Source: DASQLQ01 sp035629935
GTDB lineage: Bacteria > Actinomycetota > CADDZG01 > WHSQ01
Length of the DNA: 19,857 nucleotides
Assembly: GCA_035629935.1 (NCBI GenBank)
Contig: DASQLQ010000074.1
Location: forward strand, 1-19,857
Direction: 5' to 3'
Part shown: positions 1-6,503 of the stretch, one piece after another
Position numbering within the stretch: the first letter of the stretch is position 1
How the letters are laid out: each line of letters starts with the position of its first letter
Notes under the pieces: model-generated
Told to the model about the DNA's origin: nothing
Database searches by the model: none
The model's input: only the letters and a program-made list of their open reading frames with translations
Translations under genes and position numbers: made by a program

Positions 1-14
1 AAGGATCTCGACTG
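1..14 (+). promoter_or_regulatory. Ribosome binding site of the DNA glycosylase gene
   Basis: The window opens with AAGGA at 1-5, nine bases before the ATG at 15. This is a plausible Shine-Dalgarno sequence and supports that ATG as the start. The promoter would lie outside the window. Confidence 0.5.
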
Positions 15-908
15 ATGCATCGGATCGTTCCGGTCGATGGGCCCCTGCACCTGCGTCACACACTGTCCCCCTTGCGCCGGGGCCGCTTCGATCCCACAAC
101 TAGATTTGAAGGGCCGGTCTTCTGGCGTGCGCTCAGAACTCCCGATGGGTCAGCCACGACTCGCATGACACCCGCTCCGGGGGGCATCACTGTGTCGGCA
201 TGGGGACCGGGGGCCGGATGGGTTTTGGAGGCGGCACCGCGGCTAACCGGCGCCGCCGATCACGACTGGGAGGTCGTTCCGCACCATCCCATCGTTGCCG
301 ACCTTCAACGTCGCATGCCGGGCATCCGGTTCCCGAGTTGGCCGACCGTGATCGACATCCTCGTGCCGACCGTGCTCGAGCAGAAGGTGGTCGCTCGGAC
401 TGCACGGGACGCCTACCGGCGGCTGGTGCTACGCCTCGGCGAGCGGGCGCCCGGCCCGGCGAAACTCTGGCTGCCTCCCGACCCACAGGATCTTGCGGGA
501 CTCCCCTATTACGAGTTCCATCCCTACGGCGTGGAACAACGGAGGGCCGGGATCATCAGGTTCGCGTGCTCGAGATCGCGTCGGTTGGAGGAAACAGTCG
601 GAATGTCCGGCGAGGAGGCGCGCAAGCGCTTGGAAGCGATCCCTGGTATCGGGCGATGGACCTCTGCGGAGATCGCTCGGATCGCGTGGGGAGATGGTGA
701 CGCGGTGAGCGTCAACGACTTCCACCTGCCACACACGGTCTCCTGGGCCCTGGCCGGCGAAGCACGCGGAACGGACGAACGGATGCTGCAGCTATTGGAG
801 CCCTACGTAAACAAGAGAGCGAGAGTCGTCAGACTGATAGAAGCTGCCGGTATCGCGGCCCCCAAGTTCGGCCCCCGCCAAGCGATCCAGCGATTTTCGC
901 ACTTCTGA
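15..908 (+). CDS. DNA-3-methyladenine glycosylase 2 family protein (AlkA-like, HhH-GPD superfamily)
   Basis: Predicted base-excision repair enzyme that would remove alkylated purines from DNA by cleaving the N-glycosidic bond. The 297-residue protein has an N-terminal domain (about 1-90), an alpha-helical region starting near VLEQKV (120-125), a helix-hairpin-helix with IPGIGRWTSAEI at 209-220, and the GPD part with Asp235 in VNDFHLP, which aligns with the catalytic aspartate of AlkA. The C-terminal LEPY motif (261-264) is usual in actinobacterial members. It starts at ATG 15 after AAGGA. It is the only plus-strand gene and converges on rpsI with a 103-base gap, so it is not part of the ribosomal operon. 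Family membership is clear; the exact substrate (3-methyladenine, hypoxanthine or others) cannot be read from sequence, so no symbol is given. Confidence 0.9.
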   Translation: MHRIVPVDGPLHLRHTLSPLRRGRFDPTTRFEGPVFWRALRTPDGSATTRMTPAPGGITVSAWGPGAGWVLEAAPRLTGAADHDWEVVPHHPIVADLQRRMPGIRFPSWPTVIDILVPTVLEQKVVARTARDAYRRLVLRLGERAPGPAKLWLPPDPQDLAGLPYYEFHPYGVEQRRAGIIRFACSRSRRLEETVGMSGEEARKRLEAIPGIGRWTSAEIARIAWGDGDAVSVNDFHLPHTVSWALAGEARGTDERMLQLLEPYVNKRARVVRLIEAAGIAAPKFGPRQAIQRFSHF

Positions 909-947
909 GTAGCAGCGAGGAGCCATTCCTTCGGGGCGAGTTCCGCA

Positions 948-970
948 GGACGCACAACTTCCACGCGTCC
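948..970 (+). terminator. Possible hairpin terminator between convergent genes
   Basis: GGACGC (948-953) pairs with GCGTCC (965-970) around an 11-base loop, 39 bases after the glycosylase stop. There is no T-run after it on either strand, so intrinsic termination is uncertain. Its position between converging genes is the main support. Confidence 0.3.
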
Positions 971-988
971 GAGGACTGTCTGAGCAAC

Positions 989-1005
989 CGGAGCGGATGG
1001 CTCCG
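989..1005 (-). terminator. Possible terminator hairpin downstream of rpsI
   Basis: CGGAGC (989-994) pairs perfectly with GCTCCG (1000-1005) around a 5-base loop, starting six bases past the rpsI stop in the direction of transcription. No U-tract follows, as is common for hairpins ending high-GC actinobacterial operons. It would close the rplM-rpsI unit. Confidence 0.4.
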
Positions 1006-1011
1006 AGTCTG

Positions 1012-1404
1012 CTACCGCTTGGAGTACTGCGGCGCTTTGCGGGCCTTCTTGAGGCCATACTTGCGGCGTTCCTTCTCGCGAGCATCGCGGGTGAGGAAAC
1101 CGGCTTTCTTGAGAGCGGGACGGAGGTCGGGGTCCAGGTCGACGAGCGCTACGGAGATCGCCCGGCGCAGTGCGCCGGCCTGTCCACTGATGCCGCCGCC
1201 TTCGATCTTGGCGAGGATGTCGTACCGGCCCTGCGTCTCGGTCAGCTTCAGCGGCTCGTTGATGATCATGCGGTGCGTTGCGCTGGGGAAGTAGTCCTCG
1301 AGCGGACGACCGTTGATCTCCCAACGACCGGTGCCTTCCATCAAACGAGCGCGGCAAACGGCCTCTTTACGACGGCCCGTCGCGCGGGCGAGAAGATTAG
1401 CCAC
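1012..1404 (-). CDS. rpsI: 30S ribosomal protein S9
   Basis: Small-subunit protein whose C-terminal tail reaches the P-site tRNA. The 130-residue product matches the family length. It shows GRRKEAVCRARL near the N-terminus (10-21), the GGGISGQAGALRRAI segment (69-83) and the invariant C-terminal end QYSKR (126-130), whose last arginine contacts P-site tRNA. The start is GTG at 1404, which overlaps the end of rplM by eight bases, so the two are probably translationally coupled. The usual actinobacterial rplM-rpsI pairing is intact. What follows is a convergent repair gene, not glmM, which often lies there in actinobacteria. Confidence 0.97.
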   Translation of the reverse strand: MANLLARATGRRKEAVCRARLMEGTGRWEINGRPLEDYFPSATHRMIINEPLKLTETQGRYDILAKIEGGGISGQAGALRRAISVALVDLDPDLRPALKKAGFLTRDAREKERRKYGLKKARKAPQYSKR

Positions 1405-1888
1405 CGGTTACCTCCTGGATCGTGTGCGCCTGCTCGATGTTGTGTGGAGCGGCAACTGCCTTTAGGTCCCAAGGCTTTGGATTCTGTGCTGCGTGAGCGT
1501 GCTCTTCGCCGGCGTAGACCTTGAGCTTCTTGATCATCGCCCGGCCCAGCTTGTTGCTCGGCAGCATCCCTTTGACGGCTTTCTCGATCGCCATCTCGGG
1601 GCGCTCGGCCATCAGCTTGGAGTAAGGAACTGATTTCAGGCCGCCGGGATAACCCGAGTGGCGATAAGCCTGCTTCTGGAGAAGCTTGTTGCCCGTCAGC
1701 ACGACCTTGGCCGCATTGACGATGACCACGTGGTCCCCGGTGTCGAGGTGGGGGGAGTAGATCGCCTTGTGCTTGCCACGCAACCGTTTAGCCACTTCGG
1801 ACGCGAGGCGACCAAGGACGACGCCATCGGCATCGACCAGCCACCAGTCGCGCGTTATCTCACTTGGCTTCGTTGAGTGGGTCTTCAT
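1397..1888 (-). CDS. rplM: 50S ribosomal protein L13
   Basis: Early-assembling 23S rRNA-binding protein. The 163 residues exceed the E. coli length (142), mainly through a short N-terminal extension and a C-terminal tail after about residue 128. The core shows WWLVDADGVVLGRLAS (15-30), GDHVVIVNA (51-59), the YRHSGYPGG segment (75-83) and the GMLPSNKLGR motif (107-116). The start is ATG 1888 with GGAAG just upstream. A candidate promoter (1940-1968) and a leader hairpin (1905-1921) precede it, so rplM-rpsI may be transcribed separately from truA. In E. coli L13 represses its own operon; whether that applies here is unknown. Confidence 0.97.
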   Translation of the reverse strand: MKTHSTKPSEITRDWWLVDADGVVLGRLASEVAKRLRGKHKAIYSPHLDTGDHVVIVNAAKVVLTGNKLLQKQAYRHSGYPGGLKSVPYSKLMAERPEMAIEKAVKGMLPSNKLGRAMIKKLKVYAGEEHAHAAQNPKPWDLKAVAAPHNIEQAHTIQEVTGG

Positions 1889-1904
1889 CCGTCTTCCTTA
1901 ACGT

Positions 1905-1921
1905 GGCCCACCGGATGGGCC
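1905..1921 (-). promoter_or_regulatory. Leader hairpin before rplM
   Basis: GGCCCA (1905-1910) and TGGGCC (1916-1921) form a perfect six-base-pair stem with a 5-base loop, 16 bases before the rplM ATG and downstream of the candidate promoter. It sits where an L13 autoregulatory element could act, but that function is inference only. Confidence 0.4.
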
Positions 1922-1939
1922 TTCCGGAGGAGAAAGGGC

Positions 1940-1968
1940 AGGATAACGGCCCATTTAGGGAGGGTCAA
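1940..1968 (-). promoter_or_regulatory. Candidate sigma-70-type promoter for rplM-rpsI
   Basis: On the minus strand TTGACC (1963-1968) matches five of six bases of the -35 consensus and TATCCT (1940-1945) four of six of the -10 consensus, separated by exactly 17 bases. It lies in the 85-base gap between truA and rplM, one of the few gaps in the block long enough for a promoter. Transcription would begin near 1933. Confidence 0.55.
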
Positions 1969-1973
1969 ACAAC

Positions 1974-2762
1974 TCACGCTCCCGTCTCTCTAGCAGGGGG
2001 CCAGAACGCCGTTCCGCTCCACCCATCCGGGTACTCGACCGAGACGAGACAGAGTCCTTGCGGGACGACTACCGGACCCGCTGCAGAGCGATCCCGTGCT
2101 TCCAGGACCTGCGGCATCTCCTCCGGAGACCGACGGCCCTCGCCGACCTGTATCAGCGTCCCCACGAGTGATCGCACCATCTGTTGAAGGAAGGCATTTG
2201 CGCGAGCCCGGACCCGGATCAGATCGCCGTCTCGGCGCACCCGCAGCTCGTAGAGAACCCGCTCCGCCGGGGCATCCGAGTGAGGGAGACGGCCAAAAGA
2301 AGAGAAATCATGCGCGCCGACGAGATGACCGGCCGCTTCGTTCATCGCTTCCACATCGAGAGGCTCAGGATGGAACAACACCGTTGGAGCCAGGAACGGA
2401 TCCGAGAACCGACGCTGCAGGATCCCGTAGACGTATGCACGCGACAGTGCGCCGAACCGAGCGTTGAAGTCTTCCGGAACCGACCGGCATTCGGAGACCG
2501 CTATGGCCGGATGGAGCATCGAGTTCAACGAATCTCGGATCTTGACCGGATCTAGATCGTCGGGAACACCGAAAACACTGACGACCTGACCGAGAGCGTG
2601 GACACCCGCGTCGGTGCGTCCCGCGCCAACCGTCGACAACTCCGCGCCACACAGCTTTGAGAGCGCTTCTTCGAGATCACCCTGAACGGTTCGGACGTCA
2701 GGCTGTCGAGCGAATCCACGGAAAGGAGCTCCGTCATACGCGACGTCGAGGCGGAGGTTCAC
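1974..2762 (-). CDS. truA: tRNA pseudouridine synthase A (tRNA pseudouridine 38-40 synthase)
   Basis: Isomerises uridine to pseudouridine at positions 38-40 in the anticodon arm of tRNAs. The 262-residue length is normal for the family. Visible motifs are DVAYDGAPFRGFARQP (6-21), TVQGDLEEAL (25-34) and GAGRTDAGVHA (46-56), where Asp51 is the catalytic aspartate. Later the FSSFGR-like segment and the C-terminal FLQQMVRSLVGTL segment are also present. The start is GTG at 2762; GTGA overlaps the rplQ stop by four bases, indicating coupling. The position right after rplQ is typical of Gram-positive bacteria and actinobacteria. Confidence 0.96.
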   Translation of the reverse strand: MNLRLDVAYDGAPFRGFARQPDVRTVQGDLEEALSKLCGAELSTVGAGRTDAGVHALGQVVSVFGVPDDLDPVKIRDSLNSMLHPAIAVSECRSVPEDFNARFGALSRAYVYGILQRRFSDPFLAPTVLFHPEPLDVEAMNEAAGHLVGAHDFSSFGRLPHSDAPAERVLYELRVRRDGDLIRVRARANAFLQQMVRSLVGTLIQVGEGRRSPEEMPQVLEARDRSAAGPVVVPQGLCLVSVEYPDGWSGTAFWPPARETGA

Positions 2763-3460
2763 TCCTTCTTTTCGGGAAGGTCGCCCTCGGAAACTTCGCC
2801 GGCCGATGCCTCTTGTGTAACGACGGGATCAGACTCAACGGCTTCTTCGCTGGAGGCCTCGGTCGAGGCCTCTTCCGCCTCGGCAACCGCTTCCTGAGTC
2901 TCTTCCGCCACTTCGTCGGGAGATTCGACATCGGGGCCGTCGCTGCTGCCGGCTGCCGACGCGTCCGCAGCTCGCGAACGGGCAGGTTTGTCCTGCGGAA
3001 GATCGCCGCGCCCTTTGCGGCGCGGAGCACGCAGTCGACGCCGACGACCACTCTCGGTCGTCTCGTCGTCATCGTCGTCGGTGCCCGTTACGACAGATGC
3101 AATGCCTTCGTCGACGAGCTCGATCAGGGCCATCGGTGCACCGTCACCATTGCGCTGCCCCAGCTTCAGGATGCGTGTGTAGCCACCGTTGCGATCGGCG
3201 AAACGGGGGCCGATGTCGGCGAACAACTTGTGAACCAGGGCGCGATCCTCGATAACGGCCAGCACCTGACGACGGTGATGGACGGAACCCTTCTTTGCTT
3301 TCGTGATCAAGCGCTCGGCGAAGGGGCGAAGCATCTTGGCCTTCGCTTCGGTCGTCTTGATGCGCTCGTGCTCGAACAAGGAACCGGCCAAGCTCGACAG
3401 CATCTGCCGCTGATGCGACGGACCAGATCCCAGACGCGGGCCCTTCTTCGGTTGCGGCAT
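2759..3460 (-). CDS. rplQ: 50S ribosomal protein L17 with a long charged C-terminal extension
   Basis: Large-subunit protein near the polypeptide exit. The conserved core fills about residues 1-120: MPQPKKGPRLG, then SHQRQMLSSLAGSLFEHERI (15-34), TTEAKAKMLRPFAE (36-49) and GGYTRILKLGQRNGD (92-106). E. coli L17 has 127 residues; here 233. The extra segment of about 113 residues begins with an Asp run (about 128-132), passes through an Arg-rich patch (RRRRLRAPRRKGRG) and ends Glu/Ala/Ser-rich. Such tails occur in actinobacterial L17 but this one is long. ATG start at 3460; 22 bases separate it from rpoA. Confidence 0.97.
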   Translation of the reverse strand: MPQPKKGPRLGSGPSHQRQMLSSLAGSLFEHERIKTTEAKAKMLRPFAERLITKAKKGSVHHRRQVLAVIEDRALVHKLFADIGPRFADRNGGYTRILKLGQRNGDGAPMALIELVDEGIASVVTGTDDDDDETTESGRRRRLRAPRRKGRGDLPQDKPARSRAADASAAGSSDGPDVESPDEVAEETQEAVAEAEEASTEASSEEAVESDPVVTQEASAGEVSEGDLPEKKE

Positions 3461-3482
3461 CTCCCTAGCTCCCTACTTCTTC

Positions 3483-4427
3483 CTAGAAGTCTTTGTTCTT
3501 CAGGCCGAGCTCCATCTCTTCGAGCTTTGCCTTCACTTCGTCGATGGACTTCTGGCCGAAGTTGCGGATCTCGAGCAGGTCCTCTTCGCTCTTCTGAACC
3601 AGCTCGCCCACGGTCGTGATGCCTTCGCGCTTCAGGCAGTTGTACGAGCGAACGGTCAGGTCCATGTCCTCGATCGGCTTCGCCAGAACGCCCGACTGCT
3701 CGTCCTCGCCGGGCTCCGGACCCAGGATCAGACCGCCCTGGCCTTCGCCGACACCGGAGAACAGCTGGAACAGCTCGACGAGCGTGGAACCGGCTGCAGA
3801 CAAGGCATCGACGGGAGACATAGAACCGTCGGTCTCGACGTCGAGGATCAGACGGTCGAAGTTGGTCATCTGCTCGACACGGGTCGGCTCGACCTCGTAA
3901 GTCACTCGCCGAACCGGCGAGAAGATCGCATCGATCGGGACCGCACCGATGGACTCCTTGGGAGCCGTTGCCGCAGCGACATAGCCCCTGCCCTGCTCGA
4001 CCCGCAGCTCCATCGACAGGCTTGCACGCTTGTTGAGCGTGGCGATGTGGTGCTCGGGATTGAGGATCTCGACCCCGGCCGGCAGCTGCATGTCCGCAGC
4101 CGTGACCTCTGCCGGACCCTGTGCCCGCAACGGAACCGTCGTGGGCTCTTCGTTGTCACTTCGGATAACGAGACCCTTCAGGTTCAGGACGACGTCGGTC
4201 ACGTCCTCCGTTACACCCTCGATCGTCGAGAACTCGTGCAGCACGGTGTCGATATTCACTTGCGTGACGGCTGCACCCGGGATCGAGGACAGAAGTGTTC
4301 TCCGCAACGAGTTCCCCAACGTGTAGCCAAAGCCGGGCTCGAGCGGTTCGATCGTGAATTTCTTGCGCGTCGCGGAGATCTCCTCTTCAGAGATCTGCGG
4401 GCGCTGAACGATAAGCAGGCCTTCCAT
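3483..4427 (-). CDS. rpoA: DNA-directed RNA polymerase subunit alpha
   Basis: Alpha subunit of RNA polymerase. It dimerises to scaffold beta and beta-prime and uses its C-terminal domain to contact UP elements and activators. The N-terminal domain (about 1-230) contains PLEPGFGYTLGNSLRRTLLSSIPG (28-51), the assembly signature. An acidic linker (about 236-246) leads to the C-terminal domain (about 250-306) with LTVRSYNCLKREGI (257-270) and the helix-hairpin-helix stretch RNFGQKSIDEVK (288-299). The 314 residues are standard. The ATG at 4427 follows a strong GAGGAGG. The N-terminus resembles actinobacterial RpoA closely. A 68-base hairpin-bearing spacer separates it from rpsD. Confidence 0.98.
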   Translation of the reverse strand: MEGLLIVQRPQISEEEISATRKKFTIEPLEPGFGYTLGNSLRRTLLSSIPGAAVTQVNIDTVLHEFSTIEGVTEDVTDVVLNLKGLVIRSDNEEPTTVPLRAQGPAEVTAADMQLPAGVEILNPEHHIATLNKRASLSMELRVEQGRGYVAAATAPKESIGAVPIDAIFSPVRRVTYEVEPTRVEQMTNFDRLILDVETDGSMSPVDALSAAGSTLVELFQLFSGVGEGQGGLILGPEPGEDEQSGVLAKPIEDMDLTVRSYNCLKREGITTVGELVQKSEEDLLEIRNFGQKSIDEVKAKLEEMELGLKNKDF

Positions 4428-4461
4428 GATCCTCCTCTGCGCAGTTCCTTCTCCGGGACCG

Positions 4462-4495
4462 CGACCGCGAACGGTCGGGGCCGCACCGGACCCCG
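4462..4495 (-). promoter_or_regulatory. Overlapping hairpins in the rpsD-rpoA spacer
   Basis: CGACCG (4462-4467) pairs with CGGTCG (4472-4477) around a four-base loop that reads UUCG in the minus-strand RNA. A second stem, CGGGG (4476-4480) with CCCCG (4491-4495), shares two bases with it, so the two compete. They fill much of the rpsD-rpoA spacer. Possible roles are attenuation, RNA processing or stability; none is shown. Confidence 0.35.
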
Positions 4496-5122
4496 TTACT
4501 TCGAGTAGTACTCGACGATCAGTTGCTCCTGCACGGGCACATCCATCTGGGTGCGCTCGGGCATGGTGCGAACCTGAACCGTCATCTCCTTGAGATTCGA
4601 ACTGAGCCAGTCCGGGATCTCACGCCCCTCTGCGTAAGAGGTGTTCTCGATGATGCGCCCGAACTTCTTGGAGCGGCCTCTCACCGTGACCACGTCACCG
4701 GGCTGGACCCGGTACGAGGGGATGTTCACCTTGCGACCATTTACTTCGAAGTGGCCGTGACCCACGAGTTGACGGGCCATCGGACGATTCATCGCAAAGC
4801 CTGATCGGTAAACAACATTGTCCAAACGCGATTCGCAGATGCGCAACAGTTCCTCGCCCGTTACACCTTTGGAGGCCGCAGCTTCCTGGTAGTAGGTGCG
4901 GAACTGCTTCTCGAGGATCCCGTAGAAGCGCTTCGCCTTCTGCTTCTCACGCAGCTGAAGCAGGTACTCCGACTCGCGGACACGACCACGGCCGTGTTGC
5001 CCGGGAGGGGGGCGACCCTTCTCGATCGGGCACTTGGGAGATTCGCATCGCGTGCCCTTGAGGAACAGCTTTGTCTTTTCGCGCCGGCACAGCTTGCAGA
5101 CCGGGCCTGTGTACCTCGCCAT
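4496..5122 (-). CDS. rpsD: 30S ribosomal protein S4 (zinc-binding form)
   Basis: Primary 16S rRNA-binding protein that nucleates assembly of the 30S body. The 208-residue protein has a zinc knuckle with Cys9, Cys12, Cys26 and Cys31 (CKLC and CESPKC), so it is the cysteine-containing C+ type. An S4 RNA-binding domain follows (about 98-160, starting SRLDNVVYRSGFA and including GHFEVNGRKVNIPSYRV). The end VEYYSK is typical. The ATG at 5122 directly follows the rpsK stop with no gap. In E. coli S4 represses the alpha operon; no matching structure was recognised here. Confidence 0.98.
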   Translation of the reverse strand: MARYTGPVCKLCRREKTKLFLKGTRCESPKCPIEKGRPPPGQHGRGRVRESEYLLQLREKQKAKRFYGILEKQFRTYYQEAAASKGVTGEELLRICESRLDNVVYRSGFAMNRPMARQLVGHGHFEVNGRKVNIPSYRVQPGDVVTVRGRSKKFGRIIENTSYAEGREIPDWLSSNLKEMTVQVRTMPERTQMDVPVQEQLIVEYYSK

Positions 5123-5515
5123 CTACACACGCCTCCGCTTCCGGGGACGGCAGCCGTTGTGAGGTACTGGAGTTACGTCCTTGATCCCGATGATCTCGAG
5201 TCCCGAAGCCTGCAGTGAACGGATGGCGGTCTCGCGTCCCGAGCCCGGTCCCTTCACCTCGACGTCCACACGCCGCACGCCGTGTTCCTGTGCTTTACGG
5301 GAAGCGGCCTCGGCGGCGAGCTGGGCCGCGAACGGGGTCGATTTACGCGAACCCTTGAAGCCGACGTTACCCGCCGATGCCCAAGAGATGACGTTCCCGT
5401 CGGGGTCACTGATAGCGATGATGGTGTTGTTGAAGGTCGACTTGATGTGAGCAACGCCATGAACGACGTTCTTCTTTTCCTTCCGCCTGACCTTCTTCTT
5501 CTTCGGAGCAGCCAT
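5123..5515 (-). CDS. rpsK: 30S ribosomal protein S11
   Basis: Small-subunit platform protein that lines the mRNA exit region. The reading frame is open further upstream, but the start is placed at ATG 5515 because it gives the family N-terminus (MAAPKKKKVRRKEKKNVVHG), has GGAAGGGAAAG upstream, and avoids overlap with rpsM. The product has 130 residues. Conserved segments are HIKSTFNNTIIAISD, GFKGSRKSTPFAAQ, the GPGSGRE loop and the C-terminal PHNGCRPRKRRRV. It lies 16 bases after rpsM. Confidence 0.97.
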   Translation of the reverse strand: MAAPKKKKVRRKEKKNVVHGVAHIKSTFNNTIIAISDPDGNVISWASAGNVGFKGSRKSTPFAAQLAAEAASRKAQEHGVRRVDVEVKGPGSGRETAIRSLQASGLEIIGIKDVTPVPHNGCRPRKRRRV

Positions 5516-5531
5516 TCTTTCCCTTCCCGGA

Positions 5532-5915
5532 TTACTTCTTGGCCTTGAGTTGCTTCTTGCCCGCGACCGTCTTCTTGGGGCCCTTGCGGGTACGACCGTT
5601 GGTGTGTGTCCTCTGACCACGGACCGGGAGACCACGGCGGTGACGCAAGCCTTGGTAACAGCCGATCTCGATCTTGCGCTTGATGTGTTGATTGACCTCT
5701 CGTCGGAGGTCACCCTCGATGCGGTAGTTCGCACCGATGAAGTCACGGATGCGAACGACCTCTTCGTCGGTGAGGTCGCGGACGCGGGTCGCCGGGTTCA
5801 CGGTCGCGCCGACACAGGTCTCGAGCGCCTTCGTCCTACCGATCCCGTAGATGTAGGTCAGCCCGATATCGAGCCGCTTGTCGCGTGGAAGATCGACACC
5901 GCCGATTCTCGCCAT
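5532..5915 (-). CDS. rpsM: 30S ribosomal protein S13
   Basis: Head protein of the small subunit that forms bridges with the large subunit and contacts P-site tRNA. The 127-residue product starts MARIGGVDLPRDKR, has the helix-two-turn-helix region YIYGIGRTKA (22-31), and the conserved GCYQGLRHRRGLPVRGQRT stretch (about 84-102) followed by a Lys-rich tail. ATG start at 5915, three bases after the rpmJ stop, so translation is probably coupled to rpmJ. Confidence 0.98.
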   Translation of the reverse strand: MARIGGVDLPRDKRLDIGLTYIYGIGRTKALETCVGATVNPATRVRDLTDEEVVRIRDFIGANYRIEGDLRREVNQHIKRKIEIGCYQGLRHRRGLPVRGQRTHTNGRTRKGPKKTVAGKKQLKAKK

Positions 5916-5918
5916 GAC

Positions 5919-6032
5919 TTATCCCTGCCTTTGCTTGTGACGAGGGTTCGAGCAGATGACCATGACGCGACCGCGACGCCGGATGATCTTGCACTTATCG
6001 CAGATCTTCTTGACGCTCGGCTGCACCTTCAT
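5919..6032 (-). CDS. rpmJ: 50S ribosomal protein L36 (zinc-binding form)
   Basis: Small 37-residue large-subunit protein. Translating the minus strand from ATG 6032 to TAA at 5919-5921 gives MKVQPSVKKICDKCKI and ends NPRHKQRQG. The zinc ligands Cys11, Cys14, Cys27 and His32 are all present, so this is the C+ paralogue. It lies between infA and rpsM, its standard place in the alpha cluster, eleven bases after the infA stop and three before rpsM. Confidence 0.97.
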   Translation of the reverse strand: MKVQPSVKKICDKCKIIRRRGRVMVICSNPRHKQRQG

Positions 6033-6043
6033 CTGCTTATCTC

Positions 6044-6298
6044 CTACTTGTACCGGTAGACGACTCGCCCGCGCGTCAGGTCGTAGGGGGATAGTTCGAT
6101 CAGCACCCTGTCCCCCGGAAGGATCCGGATGTAGTGCATCCGCATCTTTCCTGAGATGTGTGCCAACACCCGATGACCGTTGTCTAGCTCGACCCGGAAC
6201 ATGGCGTTGGGCAACGGTTCGATGACCGTTCCCTCGACCTGGATCCCTTCTTCCTTACCGGAAGAGGAAGCCTTCTCCTTGTTCTTGGGTTTCGCCAC
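6044..6298 (-). CDS. infA: Translation initiation factor IF-1
   Basis: Binds the A site of the 30S subunit during initiation. The OB-fold core contains IQVEGTVIEPLPNAMFRVEL, GHRVLAHISGKMR and the end LSPYDLTRGRVVYRYK, all family hallmarks. The 84 residues are about 12 more than E. coli IF-1 because of a Lys/Ser-rich N-terminal extension (about 1-18). The start is GTG at 6298 with AAGGA nine bases upstream; no shorter in-frame ATG exists before the core. It follows a 205-base gap with terminator- and promoter-like elements, so it probably heads its own transcript with the alpha genes behind it. Confidence 0.96.
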   Translation of the reverse strand: MAKPKNKEKASSSGKEEGIQVEGTVIEPLPNAMFRVELDNGHRVLAHISGKMRMHYIRILPGDRVLIELSPYDLTRGRVVYRYK

Positions 6299-6356
6299 GC
6301 GTGCTTATCCTTCGACCTAGATTTGTTCTCCCGAAAATGACCCAACCCATAACAAA

Positions 6357-6372
6357 CGCCCCTTCCGGGGCG
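6357..6372 (-). promoter_or_regulatory. Leader hairpin before infA, possible attenuator
   Basis: CGCCCC (6357-6362) and GGGGCG (6367-6372) form a perfect stem with a TTCC/GGAA loop. In the minus-strand direction it is followed by TTTGTT, a weak U-tract. It lies between the candidate infA promoter and the infA start. It could be an attenuator, or a terminator for read-through from map. Confidence 0.45.
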
Positions 6373-6402
6373 CGCATTACCTGGGGGCCTAACCGGCCGC
6401 TC

Positions 6403-6432
6403 ATGATAGCACCGCCGTAGGAGGCAGGTCGA
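6403..6432 (-). promoter_or_regulatory. Candidate promoter for infA and the alpha cluster
   Basis: On the minus strand TATCAT (6403-6408) matches five of six bases of the -10 consensus. TCGACC (6427-6432) matches four of six of the -35, with an 18-base spacer. It lies after the map hairpin and about 105 bases before infA, where a new transcript would be expected to start. Confidence 0.45.
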
Positions 6433-6475
6433 GCGGGGGTAATGGGCTCATCCGCAGGAGTGCCAGTCCGTCGAA

Positions 6476-6499
6476 CGCCGACGGGCTCGGCCGTCGGCG
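6476..6499 (-). terminator. Strong hairpin just after map
   Basis: A perfect nine-base-pair stem (CGCCGACGG 6476-6484 with CCGTCGGCG 6491-6499) has a six-base loop and lies four bases past the map stop. No U-tract follows. Position and stability suggest transcription termination or 3'-end protection of the spc transcript. Confidence 0.55.
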
Positions 6500-6503
6500 G
6501 GAC

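Noticed and set aside
909..1015. Inverted repeat GTAGCAG (909-915) and CTGCTAC (1009-1015)
   Set aside because: The arms are about 93 bases apart and overlap the rpsI end; at seven bases it is likely chance.
2657..3619. A 320-residue plus-strand open frame
   Set aside because: It is antisense to rplQ and the end of rpoA, both certain genes. Long antisense frames are expected in GC-rich coding DNA.
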